The notes: generated by a model from the letters alone, not told the origin. A DNA stretch of 64,000 nt from Bacillota bacterium (GCA_023443625.1 JAEZTQ010000079.1:124001-188000), one strand, 5' to 3'. Shown: positions 9,495 to 18,622, counted from the first letter of the stretch. Numbers and translations are program-made.

Positions 9495-10025
9495 ATGAGG
9501 AAAAATAGTATTAAAAACACCAGAATTAACACAGAAGTACAAAAGGAGCTAAGTATATTAATTAGTAGAGAGATTAAGGACCCTAGAATTAATCCCATGA
9601 CCTCTGTTGTAGCGGTAGAGGTAGCGCCTGATTTAAAAACGGCCAAGGTATTTATCAGTGTCATGGGAGATAATGACTCTAAGGTATCTACTCTGCGTGG
9701 GTTAAAAAGCGCAGCCTCCTTTATGCGGGGACAGCTGGCCAGGACACTTAATTTAAGAAATACACCTGAACTTACCTTTGTAATTGATAATTCTATCGAA
9801 TATGGTATTCATATGTCTAAGTTGATTGATGAAGTTAATAGAAATAATAAGTCCCATCAATTTGAAGAAAATGAAGTCGACGATAGTGATGAGTATGAAG
9901 ATGAAGATCAAGATGATTATGAATACGATAGTGAAGATAATCAGGATGACGATGGGTACGATGACGATGGGGATGAGGATGAGACTTTTGATGATGAGGA
10001 TTCAACCAAGGAAGAGGATGAATAA
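9495..10025 (+). CDS. rbfA: 30S ribosome-binding factor RbfA with acidic tail
   Basis: A 176-residue RbfA starting at the ATG at 9495 (MRKNSIKNTRINTEVQKEL), which fits the family start better than an upstream in-frame ATG. The KH-like core runs to about residue 115 (SREIKDPRI, DLKTAKVFISVMG, RNTPELTFVIDNSIEYG). Normal family members end soon after. Here a further 55-60 residues follow, made almost entirely of Asp, Glu, Tyr, Gly and Ser. It functions in cold-shock and 30S maturation. The tail may contact the basic N-terminus of IF-2 encoded next door; that is inference. Confidence 0.92.
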   Translation: MRKNSIKNTRINTEVQKELSILISREIKDPRINPMTSVVAVEVAPDLKTAKVFISVMGDNDSKVSTLRGLKSAASFMRGQLARTLNLRNTPELTFVIDNSIEYGIHMSKLIDEVNRNNKSHQFEENEVDDSDEYEDEDQDDYEYDSEDNQDDDGYDDDGDEDETFDDEDSTKEEDE

Positions 10026-10028
10026 CCC

Positions 10029-11000
10029 ATGGATATAATTAATGAGAAAGTATATGGTGTAAAGAAGATAGCAATAGCAGGACATATAAGACCCGATGGA
10101 GACTGTATCGGGTCATGTACTGCCTTGTATCTTTATCTGATACAGAATAAAGATAAATTTAATCTGGGGACGGTGGATGTTTATCTGGAGCATTTTGGTA
10201 ATGAATTTAATCTCCTGACTGGTATACAGGATTTTAAGCATTCCTATGATGGAGATGAAGTATATGATATATTTATTTCCTTAGACTGCGGTAGCTTAGA
10301 CCGTCTAGGTAATGCTACCAAATACTACAATTCGGCTAAAGAGACCATTAATATTGATCATCATATCAGTAATCAATCCTTTGCTAATGCAAATCATGTA
10401 GTGGCTGATGCCTCCTCCACTTGTGAGGTCTTATTTGAACTTATGGAGGAAGAGCTAATCACCAGAGAGATTGCAGAAGCATTATATGTGGGTATAATAC
10501 ATGATACTGGTGTGTTTAAGCATTCCAATACTTCACAGAAGACAATGGAGATTGCTGGTAAGCTTATTAGTAAAGGTATTAATTTTTCAACCTTAATTGA
10601 TGAATCCTTCTTTGCAAAAACATATATCCAAAATCAGATCTTAGGGTTTTGTTTGATGGAGAGTATTTTAATCATGGAGGAGAGAGTTGTATATTCCTCA
10701 TTTACTCGAAAAATGCTGGATTTCTATGGCGCATCCTCTGCTGATTTAGATGGAATTATAGATCAGCTGCGTGTTACCAAAGGAACAGAAGTAGCAATAT
10801 TTATTTATGAGACGGATTTTAGAGAGTTTAAAGTCAGTATGAGATCAAACGGAGATATTAATGTTAGCAAAATTGCCGTATTTTTTGGCGGAGGTGGACA
10901 TATCAAAGCAGCTGGCTGTACAATGAAGGGCTCCGTTCATGATGTAATAAATAATCTTACTCCTCATATTGAGGCCCAGTTTAAAGAGTTGAATATATAA
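10029..11000 (+). CDS. nrnA: Bifunctional oligoribonuclease/PAP phosphatase NrnA
   Basis: A 323-residue DHH-family phosphoesterase. Metal-binding motifs: GHIRPDGDCIGS (about 18-29), SLDCGSLDR (about 84-92), DHHISN (about 113-118). The DHHA1 domain ends with FFGGGGHIKAAG near 285-297. Homologues degrade nanoRNA and dephosphorylate pAp, recycling the ends of mRNA decay and sulfate assimilation. It begins 3 bases after rbfA ends, so it belongs to the same operon, as in other clostridia. Confidence 0.93.
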   Translation: MDIINEKVYGVKKIAIAGHIRPDGDCIGSCTALYLYLIQNKDKFNLGTVDVYLEHFGNEFNLLTGIQDFKHSYDGDEVYDIFISLDCGSLDRLGNATKYYNSAKETINIDHHISNQSFANANHVVADASSTCEVLFELMEEELITREIAEALYVGIIHDTGVFKHSNTSQKTMEIAGKLISKGINFSTLIDESFFAKTYIQNQILGFCLMESILIMEERVVYSSFTRKMLDFYGASSADLDGIIDQLRVTKGTEVAIFIYETDFREFKVSMRSNGDINVSKIAVFFGGGGHIKAAGCTMKGSVHDVINNLTPHIEAQFKELNI

Positions 11001-11045
11001 AGTAATAGACTTACCTAGGCAGATACAAATAAGGAGTGCAGATCA

Positions 11046-11948
11046 TTGATCAATGGAATAATTAATATATATAAAGAAAAAGGATATACCTCTCATGATG
11101 TTGTTGCCAAGATGAGAGGTATCTTAAAGACCAAAAAAATCGGTCATACAGGAACCCTTGATCCCGATGCTATAGGGGTCCTTCCAGTCTGTATTGGTAA
11201 AGCTACTAAACTAGTCGATATGATTACAGATAAGGACAAGACCTACGAAGCTGTCTGTAAATTGGGAATAACTACGGATACACAGGATATGACCGGTACA
11301 ATATTGAAGACATCAGAGATTAAGCCAGACTTAAGTAATATTACGGAAGTAATACAAAGTTACATAGGAGAATACCTTCAACTGCCACCTATGTATTCGG
11401 CAATAAAGGTAAATGGTAAAAGACTTTATGAACTGGCGAGGCAGGGTAAAGAGATTGAGAGAGAGCGTCGTAAAGTATTCATTAAGGATATTCAAATGCT
11501 GGATTATTCCAATGAAAATAATGAATTTACTGTAGTGGTTCAATGCACAAAGGGAACTTACATCAGAACCCTTCTTCATGATATAGGAGAAACTTTAGGA
11601 TGTGGAGGAACGATGAAGAGCCTCACAAGAACTGCAGTGGGCAAATTTACATTGAATAAGGCAGTAAAGCTTTCCAAACTGGAAGAACTGGTAAGAGATG
11701 AAAAACTACAAGATTATATTATACCCGTAGATCATATATTCATGGAGTATGATAAGGTAATTGTAGAAGAAGAATATAACAAACTAATCTATAATGGAAA
11801 CACTTTTTTGTTAGAGCATACGAAAGAAAAGGACAAGGTCATAAATTCACAACTTGTAAGAGTTTATGATGGGAATGATGTTTTTATCGGAGTTTATCAA
11901 TATGACAAGGAAATACACATCTTTAAACCATATAAGATGTTTTTATAG
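11046..11948 (+). CDS. truB: tRNA pseudouridine(55) synthase TruB
   Basis: A 300-residue synthase that makes pseudouridine-55 in the T-loop of tRNA. The catalytic Asp lies in HTGTLDPDAIGVLP (about 35-48). YSAIKVNGKRLYELARQG and KGTYIRTLLHDIGE are typical TruB motifs, and a PUA-like C-terminal domain follows. Translation starts at TTG 11046, with AAGGAG nine bases upstream; the nearest ATG is out of frame. Part of the rimP-ribF gene group. Confidence 0.95.
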   Translation: MINGIINIYKEKGYTSHDVVAKMRGILKTKKIGHTGTLDPDAIGVLPVCIGKATKLVDMITDKDKTYEAVCKLGITTDTQDMTGTILKTSEIKPDLSNITEVIQSYIGEYLQLPPMYSAIKVNGKRLYELARQGKEIERERRKVFIKDIQMLDYSNENNEFTVVVQCTKGTYIRTLLHDIGETLGCGGTMKSLTRTAVGKFTLNKAVKLSKLEELVRDEKLQDYIIPVDHIFMEYDKVIVEEEYNKLIYNGNTFLLEHTKEKDKVINSQLVRVYDGNDVFIGVYQYDKEIHIFKPYKMFL

Positions 11949-11977
11949 ATTTCTAAATTAATGTTCCTTTGGTTTTG

Positions 11978-12054
11978 TACATCCTGCTGGGCAAGCTTGT
12001 ATATATACAAATTGACGAAGCCATATGTTAGGAATACCTTTTGACCCCCTAATC
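11978..12054. repeat. Dispersed 77-bp repeat, copy 1
   Basis: This intergenic stretch is closely similar to the reverse complement of 41159-41235. The best-conserved core is CTGGGCAAGCTTGTATAT, then CAAATTGACGAAGCCA. Both copies lie between genes. In one frame both read as the end of a protein (GKLVYIQIDEA..., ending LLTP-stop), though this copy has an internal stop. It may be a remnant of a mobile element or a small repeat family. Confidence 0.6.
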
Positions 12055-12083
12055 ATTAAGTAAAGAAAGAGCTGGGAGAAACT

Positions 12084-13007
12084 ATGGAGTATATAGAGGG
12101 AAATACCAACTTTCAATATAAGAATAGTGCTGTAACCTTAGGAAAGTTTGATGGAATTCATCTTGGTCATAGGCAACTTATGAATTTAATCCTCTCTAAT
12201 AAGAAGGAAAATATGACAACCATCATGTTCAGCTTATTACTGCATCCCTCCAATTTGTTTTCTGATAAGGAATTTGAATTAATTTATACAGAAGACGAAA
12301 AATTAGCATTATTAAAACGCATTGGTATAGATGTTGTGATTTCCTACCCTTTAACAGAGAGTACGAAAAAAATGGAGCCTGAGGAATTTATTAAAGATAT
12401 CCTAATCAAAAAGCTAGACGCTAAATTAATTGTAGTAGGCAATGATTATCGCTTTGGCTTGAATAGAAAAGGTGATGTGGAGTTATTAAAGAAGTATGAA
12501 GAGGTATATGGGTATAAGGTAATAGCCTGTGAAAAGATCAAATATGGTAATAAGATTATCAGTAGTTCTGCAATTCGTACTGCTTTAAAAAAAGGTGATA
12601 TTGAGCTGGTTAATGCCATGCTTGGACAACCCTATATGATCAGAGGAGAGGTTGTGCATGGTAGGAAAATTGGCAGAACCATTGGAATGCCCACCACGAA
12701 TCTTATACCACCTTCTAATAAATTATTACCTCCCTGTGGGGTATACACCTCTAAGACATTGATTAATGGCGTTCGTTATCCTGGAGTAACTAACATAGGA
12801 TATAAACCCACTGTTGGAGCAGAAGAACATCTTGGTGTTGAAACCTATATATTTGATTATAATAATTATTTATATGGTGAAATTATTGAGGTGGAGCTAT
12901 ATAGTAATATGAGACCCGAACTTAAATTTGGAACATTAGAAGAATTGACACAGAGAATGGCCCTTGATATTAGAGAAGCGAAAGAGTACTTTAAAAAAAT
13001 GCCTTGA
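12084..13007 (+). CDS. ribF: Bifunctional riboflavin kinase/FAD synthetase
   Basis: A 307-residue enzyme converting riboflavin to FMN and then FAD. The N-terminal adenylyltransferase domain has TLGKFDGIHLGHRQL (about 18-32), NDYRFG and SSSAIRTAL. The C-terminal kinase domain has GRKIGRTIGMPTTNL (about 193-207), GVYTSKTLING and ETYIFDYN. The standard GNFDG is GKFDG here, a conservative change seen in clostridia. It follows truB as in many Firmicutes but with a 135-base gap carrying a dispersed repeat. A terminator closes the unit. Confidence 0.94.
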   Translation: MEYIEGNTNFQYKNSAVTLGKFDGIHLGHRQLMNLILSNKKENMTTIMFSLLLHPSNLFSDKEFELIYTEDEKLALLKRIGIDVVISYPLTESTKKMEPEEFIKDILIKKLDAKLIVVGNDYRFGLNRKGDVELLKKYEEVYGYKVIACEKIKYGNKIISSSAIRTALKKGDIELVNAMLGQPYMIRGEVVHGRKIGRTIGMPTTNLIPPSNKLLPPCGVYTSKTLINGVRYPGVTNIGYKPTVGAEEHLGVETYIFDYNNYLYGEIIEVELYSNMRPELKFGTLEELTQRMALDIREAKEYFKKMP

Positions 13008-13029
13008 TAGGTAGTAATAATTTATCATA

Positions 13030-13070
13030 TCCATCCAAATAACCTTTCAGGTGAATGGATGGACTTTTTT
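13030..13070 (+). terminator. Rho-independent terminator after ribF
   Basis: TCCATCCA (13030-13037) pairs with TGGATGGA (13056-13063), followed by CTTTTTTATT. It ends the rimP-ribF gene cluster. Confidence 0.85.
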
Positions 13071-13085
13071 ATTCAATAGACGAGG

Positions 13086-13213
13086 AAATTAGGTCCTATT
13101 GAATATAAATGCGACCCTATGGATGCGCACCTCAGCGAATAACGCAAATAAATTTACGTATGAAGTATATTGCTTCGCAATCCCCTCGGGGGCGAAGTGT
13201 CAGCAAGCTGACA
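13086..13213. repeat. Intergenic cluster of short palindromes, locus 1
   Basis: Consecutive perfect stem-loops: ATTGC-TTC-GCAAT (13169-13181), the overlapping nested CTTCGC-AAT-CCCC-TC-GGGG-GCGAAG (13173-13197), and TGTCAGC-AA-GCTGACA (13198-13213). They are preceded by GGTCCTATTGAATATAAA and CCTATGGATGCGCAC, which resemble the start of the cluster at 18396. No gene is seen between 13008 and 13353. A weak open frame across it has no ribosome site and is not called. Confidence 0.65.
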
Positions 13214-13353
13214 TTTTCTTGTTCAAGCTATTTCATTATTTCTCATATGGTGGTATACTATTTTAGAATTGTAAAAATATTGATAGGATGGATAATTAAG
13301 TAGATTTATTTAATTTATATACAAATAGAAAAGTCTTAGGAGGAGTATAACCA

Positions 13354-14076
13354 ATGCTATCGGTAAGAGGTGTAACTAAAAAATATGGTAAGTTAATTGC
13401 TAATGACAATGTAAGTTTTGAGATAAGTTCAGGTGAGATATCTATTCTACTTGGACCCAATGGAGCAGGTAAGTCGACGATTATTAAGAGTATTGCAGGT
13501 CTATTAAAGTTTGATGGAAAGATTTTTATAGGTGAATATGAAAATAAGTCTTTAGAGGCCAAAAGAGATATAGGTTATGTACCTGAGATACCGGCTTTAT
13601 ATGATCTTTTGACTGTATGGGAGCATCTGGAATTTATTGCAAGAGCATATTCCTTAGAGAATTGGAGGGATAAAGCACAGCAATTAGTGGAGCGATTTGA
13701 GTTAGATGATAAGAAGAATAAATTAGGTGCTGAATTATCCAAGGGTATGCAGCAAAAGGTTAGTATTTGCTGTGGATTGCTACCAAACCCCAAGGTAATC
13801 TTATTTGATGAACCCATGGTGGGCTTAGATCCTCATGGGATTAAAGAGCTGAAGAAATTAATAGTTGAAGTGAAAAACCAAGGAGCGGCTGTTTTAATCA
13901 GTACCCATATGTTAGATAGTGTAGAAGAATTTTGGGATAGTACGAATATTATGATCAATGGTAAGATAGCAGCTAGAAGAACGAGAAAGGAAATAGAAGG
14001 CTCAGGCGAAGATTTAGAGGCGCTATTTTTCAAAATCACTGAGAAGAATCAACAAGGAGCGAAGGGAGAAGATTAA
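13354..14076 (+). CDS. ABC transporter ATP-binding protein
   Basis: A 240-residue exporter-type ATPase. Walker A GPNGAGKST is at about 34-42, signature LSKGMQQKVSI at about 129-139, Walker B VILFDEPMVGLDP at about 149-161, and the H-switch in STHMLD. It resembles EcsA/YhaQ-like ATPases paired with large multi-helix permeases. The permease gene starts 2 bases after its stop, so the two form one exporter. The substrate is unknown. Confidence 0.9.
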   Translation: MLSVRGVTKKYGKLIANDNVSFEISSGEISILLGPNGAGKSTIIKSIAGLLKFDGKIFIGEYENKSLEAKRDIGYVPEIPALYDLLTVWEHLEFIARAYSLENWRDKAQQLVERFELDDKKNKLGAELSKGMQQKVSICCGLLPNPKVILFDEPMVGLDPHGIKELKKLIVEVKNQGAAVLISTHMLDSVEEFWDSTNIMINGKIAARRTRKEIEGSGEDLEALFFKITEKNQQGAKGED

Positions 14077-14078
14077 TC

Positions 14079-15689
14079 ATGAAAGCTTTATCATATCTGG
14101 TAATTACACAATTGAAAAATCGTATTCTTTCCTTGAAAAAAAAGCCGGCAATGATGATTCTTTACTCTGTCATAACAATAGTTTTTATTGCATCCTTTGT
14201 GATATTATTAACAAGTGGTAATCAGTTAGATCTTGATAAAAAGTATGCCGATGAACGTATTCTATTCTTGATTCTTGCAGGCATTGGTTTATTTTACATG
14301 ATTATATATGTTAGTAGTGGATTATCTACCGGCTCTAGCTTATTTACTATGCCCGACGTAGGGCTGCTCTTTGTATCGCCTATATCCCCTAAGAAAATAT
14401 TAGTTTATGGTCTTCTTAGTGCAAGTGGTAAGGCATTACTTGCCTCAATATTTATATTCTATCAGATAAGCACATTAAGATCCTCCTTTGGATATGGGGT
14501 TAGAGAGATAATTACATTGGTTCTTATCTTTGTCATTATGACGATATTTTGTCAGCTTATGTCCATTGGAATTTATATTTACTCCAATGGTAATCCCAAG
14601 AGAAAGAAAATAGTTAAATATATCAGTTCTCTTATAGTTGTAATTTTACTATTGATTTTTTACTTATATCAAAGGCAGGAGTATAGGGGTCAATTGGAAG
14701 CCTTGTTACAAATCGTTGCATCTAAGTGGTTTGGATATATACCGGTTGTAGGTTGGTCTACTATGTTATTTATTGGGGTGGTAGAACGTTCTCTTCTTCA
14801 GATACTTATTCCGCTTTGCTTATATCTCTTATTTGCAATCTTAATTTTATATCTTCTAGCCTCGGGTAAAGCGGATTATTATGAGGATGTTCTTCTTTCT
14901 ACAGAGATTAATTATCAGACCTTAAAGGCTGCCAAAGAAGGTATAAGCAGGCCAACTAATAGAAAAGTGAGAAAAAACATTGTAAAAAGTAGTGGGATGG
15001 GGATTAATAGAGGCAGTGGTGCCATGACTTTCTTTTATAAGCATCTTTTAGAAATGAAAAGAAAGAGCCAATTGGTCTTCATAGATAGCTATTCCATCTT
15101 TATGATTATTGCTTTTGCAATTGCAGGGTATCAATTTAGAGTAAGGAATTTATCAGAGAGTTTTATTTATACAGCCTTGGGTGCCTCAATATACATTCAA
15201 TATATTATTACTGTTGTAAGTAAATTAAAGATAGAACTATCCAAGCCTTATATTTATTTAATTCCGCAAAAATCCATTTATAAAGTAATAGCTGCTTCCT
15301 TAACTCATGTACTAAAAGCCTGTGTTGATGGAATATCTATCTTTGTGGTATTTACGATTTTCAGCGGTATAAATCCAATTACTGGGGTATTTTTTGCCTT
15401 AGCCTATACTTCTTCGGGAATAGTATTTATTGGTATGACCATTCTATTTCAAAGGGTTTTAGGAGGGCAGCCAAACAAGCTTGCACAAATTTATTTGGGC
15501 TTAGGCCTTTTGGTTGTAATTATGGCTCCGGCAATTGGGGCCTCTGTACTTGCTGCTCTTTTATTGCCTCCTTCTCTTAGTTTTATAACGACACTGCCTT
15601 ATTCCTTATACTGTTTACTCTTTACAGCTTTGATATTAGCTATTAGTGGTAATTTAATCGACCAATCAGAGTATACAGGCAGAATATAA
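14079..15689 (+). CDS. Large multi-spanning ABC exporter permease
   Basis: A 536-residue membrane protein with about eleven hydrophobic segments, including a pair near residues 24-65 and a cluster at the C-terminus (about 410-525). It resembles the uncharacterised Firmicute exporter permeases paired with EcsA-like ATPases. A soluble basic stretch lies at about 285-330. It follows its ATPase gene by 2 bases. The transported molecule cannot be predicted. No strong terminator follows, only a weak ATTCCT/AGGAAT hairpin near 15712-15738. Confidence 0.8.
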   Translation: MKALSYLVITQLKNRILSLKKKPAMMILYSVITIVFIASFVILLTSGNQLDLDKKYADERILFLILAGIGLFYMIIYVSSGLSTGSSLFTMPDVGLLFVSPISPKKILVYGLLSASGKALLASIFIFYQISTLRSSFGYGVREIITLVLIFVIMTIFCQLMSIGIYIYSNGNPKRKKIVKYISSLIVVILLLIFYLYQRQEYRGQLEALLQIVASKWFGYIPVVGWSTMLFIGVVERSLLQILIPLCLYLLFAILILYLLASGKADYYEDVLLSTEINYQTLKAAKEGISRPTNRKVRKNIVKSSGMGINRGSGAMTFFYKHLLEMKRKSQLVFIDSYSIFMIIAFAIAGYQFRVRNLSESFIYTALGASIYIQYIITVVSKLKIELSKPYIYLIPQKSIYKVIAASLTHVLKACVDGISIFVVFTIFSGINPITGVFFALAYTSSGIVFIGMTILFQRVLGGQPNKLAQIYLGLGLLVVIMAPAIGASVLAALLLPPSLSFITTLPYSLYCLLFTALILAISGNLIDQSEYTGRI

Positions 15690-15782
15690 AAGAAGAATAT
15701 GAAGAAAAATGTAATTCCTTTGATTTTTATTAGGAATAAAATAATATTTTCAAGCTAATAATTGCAATAGTTAATAAAATTG

Positions 15783-15811
15783 TTTACAATGTAAAGAGAA
15801 TATGTTACGAT
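15783..15811 (+). promoter_or_regulatory. Probable rpsO promoter
   Basis: TTTACA (15783-15788), a 17-base spacer, then TACGAT (15806-15811): a reasonable sigma-A promoter. The transcript would have a leader of about 80 bases before rpsO, including GCCATTACTC and GGTATTAGGC segments. S15 often represses its own mRNA through leader structure, so the leader is a candidate S15 site. Confidence 0.5.
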
Positions 15812-15899
15812 ACACAAGGTAATAAAAAGCCATTACTCAGAAATTGGACACTCCGACCTTTTTCTTGGTATTAGGCGTTAATGTGAAAGGAGACTTACT

Positions 15900-16166
15900 A
15901 TGATTAGTAAAGACAAAAAGCAGGAAATCATCAAAAATTTCGGTAGAACACCTGAGGATACAGGTTCTCCTGAAGTTCAAATTGCACTTTTAACAGAGAG
16001 AATTACTGAGTTAACTGAGCATTTGAAGAGTAATAAGAAGGATCATCATTCAAGAAGAGGTCTTCTTAAGATGGTTGGACAAAGAAGAGGCTTACTAGAA
16101 TACTTAAAGAAGACAGATATCGAAGGATATCGTACTCTAATAGAGCGATTAGGTTTAAGAAAATAG
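15900..16166 (+). CDS. rpsO: 30S ribosomal protein S15
   Basis: An 88-residue primary 16S-rRNA-binding protein. Family motifs: [21 protein letters not shown] (in two stretches, about 14-34), [21 protein letters not shown]. Length and start are standard (AAAGGAGACTTACT before ATG). It is a single-gene unit with its own promoter and terminator, located a few kilobases before pnp with other genes between. In many bacteria the two are adjacent. Confidence 0.97.
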   Translation: MISKDKKQEIIKNFGRTPEDTGSPEVQIALLTERITELTEHLKSNKKDHHSRRGLLKMVGQRRGLLEYLKKTDIEGYRTLIERLGLRK

Positions 16167-16183
16167 TAAATTCTATTCTAAAG

Positions 16184-16231
16184 AAACTGTCCCATATAAA
16201 GCCGTTAGTGCTGAGTTGGGGCAGTTTTTTT
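16184..16231 (+). terminator. Rho-independent terminator after rpsO
   Basis: AAACTGTCCC (16184-16193) pairs with GGGGCAGTTT (16218-16227, one wobble) and runs into a T-rich tail. Confidence 0.85.
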
Positions 16232-16286
16232 AGTTAACTTAAGGATCTACCTACACTACATTGACGACTACTTAGGAGAGAAACGA

Positions 16287-16313
16287 GGTGATACTAATCA
16301 CCCGTATTGGTGA
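16287..16313 (+). promoter_or_regulatory. Alternative ribosome-site hairpin before the MATE gene
   Basis: GGTGAT (16287-16292) pairs with ATCACC (16297-16302) around ACTA. The same ATCACC arm can instead pair with GGTGA at 16309-16313, the only visible ribosome site, three bases before the ATG. The two pairings exclude each other, so this could be a simple translational switch. The pattern parallels the SD/anti-SD arrays found elsewhere in the window. Confidence 0.45.
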
Positions 16314-16316
16314 AAT

Positions 16317-17711
16317 ATGAAGCTAATAAAATCCATGCTAAATGATAAAAGTTTTCTGAAAAAAACATTACAGTTGACAATTCCCGTAACATTACAAAAT
16401 TTATTAAATAATCTTCTTAATTTGATTGATACCTTATTTATTGCTCAATTAGGTGAAACTGAAGTTGGTGCCGTGGGTTTAGCAAATAAGGTGTTCTTTG
16501 TCTTTACCCTCCTCATGTTTGGTTTTAGCAGTGGTGCAGGGATCTTGGCATCCCAGTATTACGGTAAAAAAGATATGCTTAATATAAAGAGAGCGTTGAG
16601 AATATCATTGATATTAGGGGTATCAGGCTCCTTTTTGTTTTTAATTCCGGGACTATTCTTTCCTGAGCTAGTGATGAGGATTTTTACACCTCAACAAGAA
16701 ATGATTACAATTGGTGCCTCTTATCTAGTGGTAATTGCCATCAGTTATCCAATCACAGCAATCACCAACTCCCATATTGCGATTCTGCGTAGTATGAATT
16801 ATGTAAAAGTTCCTATGTTAATTACAACCCTTGCTATAGGTGTAAATGTGGTACTCAATTATGGTTTTATCTTTGGAAATCTAGGACTTCCGGAGCTTGG
16901 TGCTGCAGGTGCTGCTATAGCAACAGTAATTGCACGAATTGTTGAATTAGCTCTTTTGCTTTTCATTATCCACAAAAAGAAGCCGGGGGATAATAGTGTA
17001 GGTGATTTTATTCATACTCGATATAGGAAAGAGGAGGGAGACAAAACTCCCTTTGTGAATAAAGAATTCATAAGCAAATATTTTAGCACAGGTTCCGCTG
17101 TTATTCTAAATGAGTTTCTATGGGGTCTGGGGGTAACGATGTACTCCCTGGTATATGGAAGAATGGGGGAAAGCGCAACGGCTGCGATAACGATGACGAG
17201 TACAGCAGATCAACTGGTTATGGTATTCTTCTTTGGTGTCTGTAGCGCTTCCGCAGTAATATTAGGCAATGAATTAGGAGCAAATAATCTTCATAGAGCA
17301 AAGGAACTTGCGAGAAATTATATTGTATTCCAGGTCATGATTGCCTCCATAGGTACAGTGCTTACCCTTATACTAAGAGATGCTATAACATCAATTTTCC
17401 CTGCATCTCCCCTGGTGGAGGGATATATCAGAGCCTGTATTACGGTCCTTGCCTTCTATATTCCCATTAGAGCTTTGTGTACCTTATTTAATATTGCTAT
17501 TTTACGTTGTGGCGGAGATACTAAGGCAGCACTTTTTATTGATGTTAGTGGAGTATGGTTAATCGGTATTCCTCTAGCTGTAATCAGTGGTTTGGTATTA
17601 GAATTACCCATTTATGTGGTATATGCAATGGTTATGATTGAAGAAATCTATAAAATGGTTCTTGGATACATCAGATATAGGAAGAATAAATGGCTTAGAA
17701 ATATTATTTGA
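16317..17711 (+). CDS. MATE family efflux transporter
   Basis: A 464-residue membrane protein with about twelve helices in two homologous halves, of the multidrug/toxin extrusion family. Visible features include IPVTLQNLLNNLLNLIDTLFI at the start of helix 1 (about 20-40), VGAVGLANKVFF and the repeat of this pattern in the second half (AAITMTSTADQLVM). It would expel organic cations or drugs using a Na+ or H+ gradient. The substrate is unknown. An in-frame TGA lies two codons upstream, so the start cannot be earlier. Confidence 0.9.
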   Translation: MKLIKSMLNDKSFLKKTLQLTIPVTLQNLLNNLLNLIDTLFIAQLGETEVGAVGLANKVFFVFTLLMFGFSSGAGILASQYYGKKDMLNIKRALRISLILGVSGSFLFLIPGLFFPELVMRIFTPQQEMITIGASYLVVIAISYPITAITNSHIAILRSMNYVKVPMLITTLAIGVNVVLNYGFIFGNLGLPELGAAGAAIATVIARIVELALLLFIIHKKKPGDNSVGDFIHTRYRKEEGDKTPFVNKEFISKYFSTGSAVILNEFLWGLGVTMYSLVYGRMGESATAAITMTSTADQLVMVFFFGVCSASAVILGNELGANNLHRAKELARNYIVFQVMIASIGTVLTLILRDAITSIFPASPLVEGYIRACITVLAFYIPIRALCTLFNIAILRCGGDTKAALFIDVSGVWLIGIPLAVISGLVLELPIYVVYAMVMIEEIYKMVLGYIRYRKNKWLRNII

Positions 17712-17902
17712 TAAGTTACCCTATTAAAACTGTTACAGTTGGGACATAAGCACCCTTTCCCTTTGACTAGACCTGGGGAATATTACATTATTCTACACAA
17801 TTCCACCTCCAATTGCATATGATATATTGATATACATGAAAATGTATTGTCATAGGGTGGCTAGAAAGCTGCGCCAAAATAAATGTAAAAAGGAGTATTA
17901 TA

Positions 17903-18310
17903 ATGGGCTACAGTCATAATAATAATTCAGATAATTGTAAAGAAGAACAAAAGCATGTGCATGAATTACTTGGAAGTGTACAAATTGCTGAGGAGGACGA
18001 TGAACCCCATAATCATCGTTTTGCTACAGTAACAGGAGAAGCAATTTCAGTTGGTCAAAATGACCATGTTCATGATGTAAAGTTTCGCACAGATTTTTTT
18101 GAAGATCATTTTCATGAATTTATGGGAAGAACTTGTGGTGCTATAAAAGTAGGTGACAGACATGTTCATTTTATAGAATCAGTAACTTCCCGTAATGATG
18201 GGCACAAACACAAATTCAGAGCAGCTACCTTGATTGATAATCCTATAGGAGAAGAAAAAAAAGAACAACACCATAATGATACAGGCAATCATAGTTATTA
18301 CAGAAAGTAA
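17903..18310 (+). CDS. YmaF family His-rich protein
   Basis: A 135-residue protein with regularly spaced His pairs: KHVHELLG, PHNHRFATVTGEAI, DHVHDVKFRTDFFEDHFHEF, RHVHFIE and GHKHKFRAATLI. This is the YmaF pattern, a small Firmicute family of unknown role, possibly metal binding. It has no signal peptide or membrane segment. AAAAAGGAGTATTATA precedes the ATG. It is a single-gene unit closed by a palindromic terminator. Confidence 0.85.
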   Translation: MGYSHNNNSDNCKEEQKHVHELLGSVQIAEEDDEPHNHRFATVTGEAISVGQNDHVHDVKFRTDFFEDHFHEFMGRTCGAIKVGDRHVHFIESVTSRNDGHKHKFRAATLIDNPIGEEKKEQHHNDTGNHSYYRK

Positions 18311-18360
18311 GATGGGATAAAGAAAAAGAGTAGGACTATTTAAAAATGAGTTTTTATGAT

Positions 18361-18386
18361 AGGGCAGTTATATAACTGCTCTTTTA
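18361..18386 (+). terminator. Rho-independent terminator after the YmaF gene
   Basis: GCAGTTA-TA-TAACTGC with flanking pairs, followed by TCTTTTATG. Confidence 0.75.
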
Positions 18387-18395
18387 TGTTAGGAA

Positions 18396-18516
18396 GTGCG
18401 TCCTATTACATAAAAAAGAATAGGATGCGCACTCGTAAAACTAGTATTTATCTGCCTACGGCAGAATGCACTCAGTGCGAGAATTTGCATAGCGACTTTC
18501 AGTCGCTTTAGGCAAA
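18396..18516. repeat. Intergenic cluster of short palindromes, locus 2
   Basis: GTGCGTCCTATT (from 18396) pairs with AATAGGATGCGCAC (to 18432). Then CTGCC-TAC-GGCAG (18452-18464), GCACT-C-AGTGC (18468-18478) and AGCGACT-TTC-AGTCGCT (18491-18507) enclosed by TTTGC/GCAAA. The first part resembles the beginning of the cluster at 13086 and a degenerate TTGCGTCCTATGAAATAAAA near 1011. No gene is seen in 18311-18778. Confidence 0.65.
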
Positions 18517-18613
18517 CTCTTTGTTCCTTAATTAAATCAAATTAAAGGTTTAAGGATGGAGTAAATGACAGATACTATTAAAATAAAAAACTATAGCATA
18601 TTATTGGTAGTAA

Positions 18614-18622
18614 TGTTATAAT
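18614..18622 (+). promoter_or_regulatory. Probable pnp promoter (extended -10)
   Basis: TGTTATAAT is a perfect extended -10 element about 157 bases before the pnp start. No good -35 is visible at the expected distance, which is common for extended -10 promoters. Transcription from here would include the hairpin leader described next. Confidence 0.5.

Noticed and set aside
13109..13303. A 64-codon plus-strand frame
   Set aside because: It runs through the palindrome cluster, has no ribosome site and shows no protein-like composition.
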